Positions 7,822 through 11,662 of a DNA stretch of 11,662 nucleotides are shown one piece after another. Both the position numbers and the translations under genes were made by a program. This DNA comes from Paracoccaceae bacterium (lineage in GTDB: Bacteria > Pseudomonadota > Alphaproteobacteria > Rhodobacterales > Rhodobacteraceae). Location: the NCBI GenBank assembly GCA_007119835.1, contig SKOX01000057.1, positions 1 through 11,662 of the forward strand, written 5' to 3'. The notes beneath the pieces are model-generated. The model was not told where the DNA came from. It saw only the letters and a program-made list of their open reading frames with translations, and searched no databases. Positions within the stretch are counted from its first letter, which is position 1, and each line of letters opens with the position of its first letter.

Positions 7822-8745
7822 TTAGGCGCCGGCGCGCGTCTTCTCGCGGAGACGCAGCCAGTTCTTGATGAAGATCGTCGACAGGATGTACGTGATGACC
7901 CAGAGGATCATGAGGATCGCCGCCGACCGGCCGACGTTCGTGGCCTGGAAGAAGTTCAGATACGCCTCGACCTGGAAGACGGTCAGACGGTTGCCGGGGC
8001 CGCCCTGGGTCATGGCGTAGATGATGTCGAACTGCTGGATGCTTTCGATCATGCGGAAAAGAACCGCCGTGAGCAGGTAGGGCGTCAGCATCGGCAGGGT
8101 GATGCGCCAGAACACGAAGAGCCGGGGCACGCCGTCGAGGGCGGCCGCCTCGAAGGGCTGCTGCGGCAGCGAACGCAGCCCGGCGAGCAGGAGGATCATG
8201 ATGAAGGGCGTGTAGACCCAGACGTCGACGAGGACCACGGTCAGGAAGGCGGTGTTCGGCGACGCGGCCCAGCGGAAGTCCGGGAAACCGATCAGCGCCA
8301 TGAAATAGCTCAGGATGCCGAAGCCGGGATTGGTCATCAGCTTCCACATCAGGGCGGCGAGCGCCGGCGCCGTCATCAGCGGCATCAGCAGCATGATCGA
8401 CACGAAGTTGTTGAAGCGCGTCCGGCGTTGCAGCAGGAGCGCGATCCCGAGCCCGAGCAGGAGCTCGATACCGACCACCACGAAGGCGTAGCTGAGCGAG
8501 ACGCGCAGGGTGTTCCAGAAAGCGGGATCATTGAACAGGTCGACGTAGTTCTGCCCCCAGTTCCACTCTCGGGCCCACGGCTGGGACAGTCGGTAGCGCT
8601 GCAGCGAATATCCGACGGCCGTGGCGAATGGGATCAGGATCAGGATGCACGCGAGCAGCGCCGGCAGGCTCAGCAGATAGGGCAGAGCCCGGCGGCTTAC
8701 CCGGAACCGACGCATTGGCGGCGTTGCGAGCGTTGCGTCTGACAT
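7822..8745 (-). CDS. Sugar ABC transporter permease (MalF/UgpA type)
   Basis: This 307-residue inner-membrane permease has a cytoplasmic arginine-rich N-terminus and six transmembrane segments (about 22-47, 83-106, 113-134, 166-190, 222-245 and 273-295). Its coupling loop EAAALDGVPRLFVFWRITLP (199-218) is a textbook EAA motif, in contrast to the sister permease. The segment MTQGGPGNRL (245-254) is characteristic of MalF/UgpA proteins. It would carry the substrate across the membrane as a heterodimer with the downstream MalG-type permease, fed by the periplasmic binding protein encoded upstream. The ATG at 8745 is preceded by GGGAGG at a spacing of 9 bases. It follows the binding-protein gene after a 111-base gap containing a strong palindrome, and is followed after 11 bases by the second permease. 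Confidence 0.95.
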   Translation of the reverse strand: MSDATLATPPMRRFRVSRRALPYLLSLPALLACILILIPFATAVGYSLQRYRLSQPWAREWNWGQNYVDLFNDPAFWNTLRVSLSYAFVVVGIELLLGLGIALLLQRRTRFNNFVSIMLLMPLMTAPALAALMWKLMTNPGFGILSYFMALIGFPDFRWAASPNTAFLTVVLVDVWVYTPFIMILLLAGLRSLPQQPFEAAALDGVPRLFVFWRITLPMLTPYLLTAVLFRMIESIQQFDIIYAMTQGGPGNRLTVFQVEAYLNFFQATNVGRSAAILMILWVITYILSTIFIKNWLRLREKTRAGA

Positions 8746-8856
8746 CGGCGAAAACCTCCCTGTCCCCGAGAGGCGTCCCGGGGTGACTGTCGCGTGCTGC
8801 TGGCGGGCGTCGGCGACAGCCGCCCGCCCGCGGGCGGGCGGCTCCGTCCGGCGGCG
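8746..8856 (-). other. Intergenic spacer, binding protein to permease
   Basis: The 111 bases contain the perfect palindrome described separately, a second weaker hairpin with arms CCCCG (8764-8768) and CGGGG (8779-8783), and the GGGAGG ribosome binding site of the permease gene at 8755-8760. No open reading frame and no convincing internal promoter were seen. Confidence 0.5.
8818..8843. repeat. Perfect 26-bp GC palindrome between binding protein and first permease
   Basis: The arm AGCCGCCCGCCCG (8818-8830) is followed directly by its exact reverse complement (8831-8843), with no spacer. As RNA it would fold into a very stable hairpin whose loop uses the central bases. It begins 13 bases after the stop codon of the binding-protein gene. 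No T-run follows on the transcribed strand, so it is not a classical terminator. Hairpins at this position in binding-protein-dependent transporter operons commonly protect the upstream message from 3' exonucleases or attenuate readthrough, so that binding protein exceeds membrane subunits; that role is inferred here. Confidence 0.65.
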
Positions 8857-10293
8857 TCAGCGCAGGCCGACGTCCGCGAGTTGGCGGTTGACGCTCTCAG
8901 CCAGCTGATCGAGGCCCTCGTCGACGGGTACCTCGTCAGCGACCATCCGCTGAAGCGTTGCCGCCCATTCAGTGGTCAAATCGAAGAACAGCGGCTGCGG
9001 CGTGAACTTGATGGACGCGCCGGGCGCCGAAACGTCGTGCATCTCGACGTACCCCGGATAGCTGTTCTCCAACCGCTGGCGGAAGTCCGGGTCATCCCAG
9101 ACCGACTGGCGGACGGGGTTGACGAGGTCCATCTGCCGGGCGCCGAAGAGAGTGTGCTCCGGTCCCGAGGCCCACTGGATGAAGTACCAGGCGGGGTCCT
9201 TGCGCTGCGAGAAGCGCGACATGGCGAGCGACCAGATCCAGATGTTCGGCGTCGGTGCGTCCGCCTCCGGATTGGCGGCGAAGGGCGCGTAGGCGAGGTT
9301 CCCCGCCTCGGCGGTGCCGCCGTTCTGGAAGTAGCCGAGGATGTCGGCATCATAGATCATCGCCGAACGACCGGCTCCGAGATCGATGCCCACCTGGTAC
9401 CATGTGTGGGTCGCCCAATCCGGCGCGCCGCTTTCCTTGATCATCTGGACCCACTTGCGGTGGTACTCCTTGGAGACGTCCGTGTTCATCGCCGCGGAGA
9501 GCGCACCGTTCTCCATGGAGAGGTCCTGCTGGCCGTAGTTCGCGTAGCCCGACAGGAAGCCTGGGTGAATGGTCGCCCAGGAGCGCGAGCCGCGCACGCC
9601 GATGCCGTAGATGCCGTCGCCGCCGGCCTTCGCTTTCGCCGCCGTCTCGATCAGTTCGTCAAGATTGCCTGGCACGTCGAGGCCGATCTCGTCGAACATC
9701 CGGCGGTTGTAGCTCAGGTTGTTCTGCTCGTAGCCCCACGGGATGCACCACTGATAAGCGTCCTCGGTGCCGAGCGGTGCCCCGGGCTGACCGTTCCATG
9801 CGCAAGACTTGCGTACGCCCTCCAGCATGTCCTCCCAGTTGTATTGCGGCCCGGTCTTCTCGGGATCATTGATCCACTGGTTGAGGTCCTCGATCCAGCC
9901 GGCAGGGCCGTACGTCCAGGTCATGTAGGCGCCGGTCATGAAGGCGTCGTACTCGCTGGAGCCCGCCGCCAGCGCTGCAGTGACGCGCTCGAAGTAGACG
10001 TCCTCGGCGAAGACGTCGTATGTGACGTCCATGCCGGTCAGTTCGCGGAAGTTGTCGAGGTTTGCGATCATCGCATCGGTGTAGGGGTGTTGGTTCAGCA
10101 GCAGCCGGATCGTCGTGCCGGCGTGGCGCTGCCAGTCGAAGTCCTGCGCGAGTGCGCGCGTCGCTGAGCTGTTGAGCAGGATGCCGGCGGTCCCGGCCGT
10201 GACGCCGAGCGCGCCGAGCCGGCGGATCAGGCTGCGACGGCTCATCTGCCCGCGGACAAAGGCCTGCACCAGGTCCTTTTCTCTCTCGTACAT
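8857..10293 (-). CDS. Extracellular substrate-binding protein of sugar/polyol ABC transporter, Tat signal
   Basis: This 478-residue periplasmic solute-binding protein is of the large family 1 (MalE/UgpB-like) type. The N-terminus carries a twin-arginine signal: SRRSLIRRLG (18-27), a hydrophobic stretch to about residue 40, and a likely cleavage after ALA at residue 49. There is no lipobox cysteine. The mature protein has the family's aromatic-rich pattern, including WCIPWGYEQNNLSYNRRMFDEIG (about 184-206), a typical hinge-region segment, and many tryptophans suited to stacking on sugars. The ligand cannot be read directly; erythritol, glycerol or a related polyol is inferred from the kinase and dehydrogenase. 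It starts 3 bases after the regulator stop, and its GGGAGGA ribosome binding site (10306-10300) lies inside the regulator's last codons, so the two genes are co-transcribed and probably coupled. Relatives are often annotated only as sugar ABC transporter substrate-binding protein. Confidence 0.95.
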   Translation of the reverse strand: MYEREKDLVQAFVRGQMSRRSLIRRLGALGVTAGTAGILLNSSATRALAQDFDWQRHAGTTIRLLLNQHPYTDAMIANLDNFRELTGMDVTYDVFAEDVYFERVTAALAAGSSEYDAFMTGAYMTWTYGPAGWIEDLNQWINDPEKTGPQYNWEDMLEGVRKSCAWNGQPGAPLGTEDAYQWCIPWGYEQNNLSYNRRMFDEIGLDVPGNLDELIETAAKAKAGGDGIYGIGVRGSRSWATIHPGFLSGYANYGQQDLSMENGALSAAMNTDVSKEYHRKWVQMIKESGAPDWATHTWYQVGIDLGAGRSAMIYDADILGYFQNGGTAEAGNLAYAPFAANPEADAPTPNIWIWSLAMSRFSQRKDPAWYFIQWASGPEHTLFGARQMDLVNPVRQSVWDDPDFRQRLENSYPGYVEMHDVSAPGASIKFTPQPLFFDLTTEWAATLQRMVADEVPVDEGLDQLAESVNRQLADVGLR

Positions 10294-10296
10294 AAA

Positions 10297-11271
10297 TTAT
10301 CCTCCCGTTTTTGCGCTGGTTTTAGAGATGAGAGCGCTTCCAGTGCGCTCGTCGGTGATGAGCCCGCTCAGCAAGCCGCTCATCAGGATAGACCTGATCG
10401 CGCAGGTCTTGGTGGTGCCGCCGGCGACGGCGACAATCTTGGTGCTGCCCAGATCTTCGCGCGCGAGCGAGAGGGTCCTGGCGGTGAGCGCCGTTTCAAT
10501 CGCCTTGCCGCGGGGGGAGAAGAAGTGGCCGAGGATCTCGCCCACGCCGCCGGCGGCCTTGACGGCCTCGATCTCCGATGGCTCGATCATGCCGGTGGCG
10601 ACCAGCGAGGCGCCCGCCTCGACAGTGCCGATGCCGACGAACTTGAGTTCGGAGCGTGCGGCGAGATCGAAGACGTCGCGCACCCCGCGCTGCGCGAGCA
10701 ACACCTCACGGTCTTCCGCCGAGTTGGCAAAGAAGGGCACCGGCATGGCAAACGCCTCGGCGCCGGTCTTGTCGGCGAGTCGGTGCATCACGTCATGGGG
10801 ATTGGCGGCGAAGTTTCGTGTGAGGCCACCGAGTAAAGACACAAAGCTGGTGCCATTTGCCGGCATCCTGGGAAGCTGCCTGACGACCGACGAGAGCGTG
10901 CGGCCATGTCCCACACCGATAAGGCGGCAGCCTTCACGCTCGATTTCCCGGGAGAGGAAGCGTGCCCCGGCAATGCCGAGCGCCCTGAGCGGCAGGGGCT
11001 CCTCCCCGAGATCGGGCACGACCTCGCAGTAGGCGAGGCTGAACTCTTCCGCCAGCGTGGCCTCGAGATTTACGCATTCGGCTATGGCGCCGTCGATGAC
11101 GACCTTGACGACGCCCTCCTCGTTGGCGCGCACGATCAGTCTGTGCGCCTTGGCGCTCGTCACGCCGAGCCTCTGGGCGACCTCTCCCTGCGTAAGCGCG
11201 CCGGCGTAATGCAGCCAGGCCGCACGGACCGCGAGACTGGAATCGCCGGTCTGCCTACTGTTGCGCGCCAT
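10297..11271 (-). CDS. SorC/DeoR-family sugar-binding transcriptional regulator (EryD-like)
   Basis: This 324-residue regulator has an N-terminal helix-turn-helix (about 24-56, ALTQGEVAQRLGVTSAKAHRLIVRA region) and a C-terminal SorC-type effector domain. That domain shows the phosphosugar-binding landmarks GVGHGRTLSSVV (119-130), SLLGGL (145-150), FVGIGTVEAGAS (211-222) and GGTTKTCAIRSIL (284-296). Members such as EryD, DeoR of Bacillus, SorC and LsrR bind a phosphorylated intermediate of the pathway they control. Here it is the first gene of the transporter and kinase operon, so it would respond to a product of the kinase and control its own promoter; this is inference. The ATG at 11271 lacks a good ribosome binding site (GGGAG is 13 bases away), implying weak translation, which is usual for a regulator. 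EryD orthology is probable from gene context but not proven. Confidence 0.93.
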   Translation of the reverse strand: MARNSRQTGDSSLAVRAAWLHYAGALTQGEVAQRLGVTSAKAHRLIVRANEEGVVKVVIDGAIAECVNLEATLAEEFSLAYCEVVPDLGEEPLPLRALGIAGARFLSREIEREGCRLIGVGHGRTLSSVVRQLPRMPANGTSFVSLLGGLTRNFAANPHDVMHRLADKTGAEAFAMPVPFFANSAEDREVLLAQRGVRDVFDLAARSELKFVGIGTVEAGASLVATGMIEPSEIEAVKAAGGVGEILGHFFSPRGKAIETALTARTLSLAREDLGSTKIVAVAGGTTKTCAIRSILMSGLLSGLITDERTGSALISKTSAKTGG

Positions 11272-11310
11272 GCTCAGCCGTTCGCTCCCGGTGAAATCTT
11301 TTTCCTTTTG

Positions 11311-11324
11311 TGCGAAATTTTGCA
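11311..11324. promoter_or_regulatory. Candidate operator palindrome over the -10 box
   Basis: TGCGAAATTTTGCA is a 14-bp palindrome with a single mismatched pair (TGC-n-AAATTT-n-GCA). It covers the -10 hexamer of the operon promoter. Binding there would block RNA polymerase, fitting autorepression by the adjacent SorC-type regulator. The assignment rests on position and symmetry alone. Confidence 0.4.
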
Positions 11325-11345
11325 GAGGTCAGATCCCGTTGTCAA
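11317..11345 (-). promoter_or_regulatory. Sigma70-like promoter of the operon
   Basis: On the minus strand a perfect -35 box TTGACA (11345-11340) is followed after exactly 17 bases by CAAAAT (11322-11317), which matches 4 of 6 bases of TATAAT. Transcription would start near 11310, leaving a leader of about 39 bases before the regulator ATG at 11271. The box lies in a short AT-rich patch inside otherwise GC-rich DNA. It is the only good promoter I found for the minus-strand genes. Confidence 0.6.
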
Positions 11346-11613
11346 CACGCAGATGCTTCCGCTGCGACACCCTGCGCGATGACCGCGCCGCGCGTGAGGC
11401 TCGACATCGACGGGACACGGGACAATCTCGGCGTGCTCGGTCTCGGCCACGCCGTAGATGCTCTGGACGGCCTGCCCGCGCGAGCGGCTCGGCGACGGCG
11501 GCTTTGCCCACGGGGTCGCCGGCGATCTTGCGAAGTGACTTTTATGGAATGGCCCGCCCCACCGGCGACATCGTGTAGCGTCACCGGATGAAGGTCGCGA
11601 AAGGGAGGTGACC
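11346..11613. other. Region between operon promoter and transposase start; likely holds the IS110 left end
   Basis: No complete gene is supported in these 268 bases. Open frames exist on both strands but lack ribosome binding sites, overlap one another and resemble no family I recognise. Two GC-rich hairpins are visible: arms CGGCGTG/CACGCCG at 11429-11435 and 11448-11454, and CGGCGAC/GTCGCCG at 11490-11496 and 11515-11521. IS110-family elements carry no terminal inverted repeats, and many encode a structured bridge RNA in the non-coding DNA before the transposase. The exact left boundary of the element cannot be set from this window. Confidence 0.35.
11603..11610 (+). promoter_or_regulatory. 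Ribosome binding site of the IS110 transposase
   Basis: GGGAGGTG lies 3 bases before the ATG at 11614, with the AGG core about 5 to 8 bases away. It decides the start. The bases GGTGAC (11607-11612) can pair with GTCACC (11580-11585), which could partly hide this site. Confidence 0.6.
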
Positions 11614-11662
11614 ATGACCATCGCAATCATTGGGATCGATCTGGGCAAGTCCGTGTGCAGCA
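11614..11662 (+). CDS. IS110-family transposase (partial, N-terminal 16 residues only)
   Basis: The visible peptide MTIAIIGIDLGKSVCS matches the typical opening of IS110-family transposases. D9 in GIDLGK would be the first acidic residue of the RuvC-like DEDD catalytic site. These enzymes integrate by site-specific recombination through a covalent serine and, in characterised members, are guided by a bridge RNA. The remaining 300 or so residues lie beyond the right edge, so intactness cannot be judged. It is transcribed divergently from the sugar operon, with about 270 bases between the operon -35 box and this start. Identification depends on a short but distinctive motif together with a strong ribosome binding site. 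A fragment of an unrelated actin-like or RNase H-fold protein starting with GIDLG is the main alternative. Confidence 0.75.
   Translation, partial: MTIAIIGIDLGKSVCS

Noticed and set aside
7811..8347. N-terminal extension of the MalG-type permease frame
   Set aside because: The extension overlaps the first permease gene in another frame and has no membrane-protein character, while ATG at 7810 has an excellent ribosome binding site and gives the normal family length.
8818..8843. Rho-independent terminator
   Set aside because: The hairpin is strong, but no T-run follows on either transcribed side, and the operon clearly continues.
4712..10293. Standard glycerol ABC transporter operon (GlpVPQST with GlpK)
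   Set aside because: Two ATPases plus GlpD suggested it, but a SorC-type regulator, an EryA-like kinase, a hydroxyacid dehydrogenase and a class II aldolase fit a different polyol pathway better. Glycerol is kept only as a fallback.
1..11662. CRISPR array, tRNA, rRNA or phage genes
   Set aside because: No regularly spaced repeats, no tRNA-like cloverleaf sequence and no phage-type gene were seen when reading both strands.

Overview
The window is GC-rich, densely packed bacterial DNA. Gene order, strong GC preference at third codon positions and general family resemblance suggest an alphaproteobacterium (Rhizobiales or Rhodobacterales type). That placement is an inference, because no rRNA or other marker gene is present.

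Layout: bases 1 to about 11,345 hold one minus-strand operon, read from right to left. In transcription order it encodes a SorC/EryD-type sugar-binding regulator (11271-10297), a Tat-exported substrate-binding protein (10293-8857), two ABC permeases (8745-7822 and 7810-6953), two different ABC ATPases (6948-5833 and 5836-4712), an FGGY-family kinase resembling erythritol kinase (4712-3153), a D-2-hydroxyacid dehydrogenase (3160-2120), a GlpD/EryB-type FAD-dependent sugar-alcohol-phosphate dehydrogenase (2034-529), and a class II aldolase that runs off the left edge (529-1). Most junctions overlap or lie within a few bases: four are overlapping starts and stops, and 3 to 11 bases separate most of the others. 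Only two gaps are sizeable: 111 bases after the binding protein, which contain a perfect 26-bp palindrome, and 82 bases before glpD.

Upstream of the regulator lies a good sigma70-like promoter (TTGACA, 17 bases, CAAAAT) whose -10 box is covered by an imperfect 14-bp palindrome. This suggests that the regulator controls its own operon. Beyond it, transcribed divergently on the plus strand, is the first 49 bases of an IS110-family transposase gene with a strong ribosome binding site; the rest lies outside the window. Bases 11346-11613 contain no convincing gene and may include the non-coding left part of the insertion sequence.

How the genes probably work together (inference): a polyol or sugar is captured in the periplasm, imported by the ABC system, phosphorylated by the FGGY kinase, oxidised to a ketose phosphate by the GlpD/EryB-type enzyme, and possibly cleaved by the aldolase; the hydroxyacid dehydrogenase would act on a side or end product. 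Erythritol or a related four- or five-carbon polyol is the best guess, but the gene set does not match any pathway I can name with certainty. The two most unusual features are the asymmetric ATPase pair, each with substitutions in conserved catalytic motifs, and the combination of enzymes.
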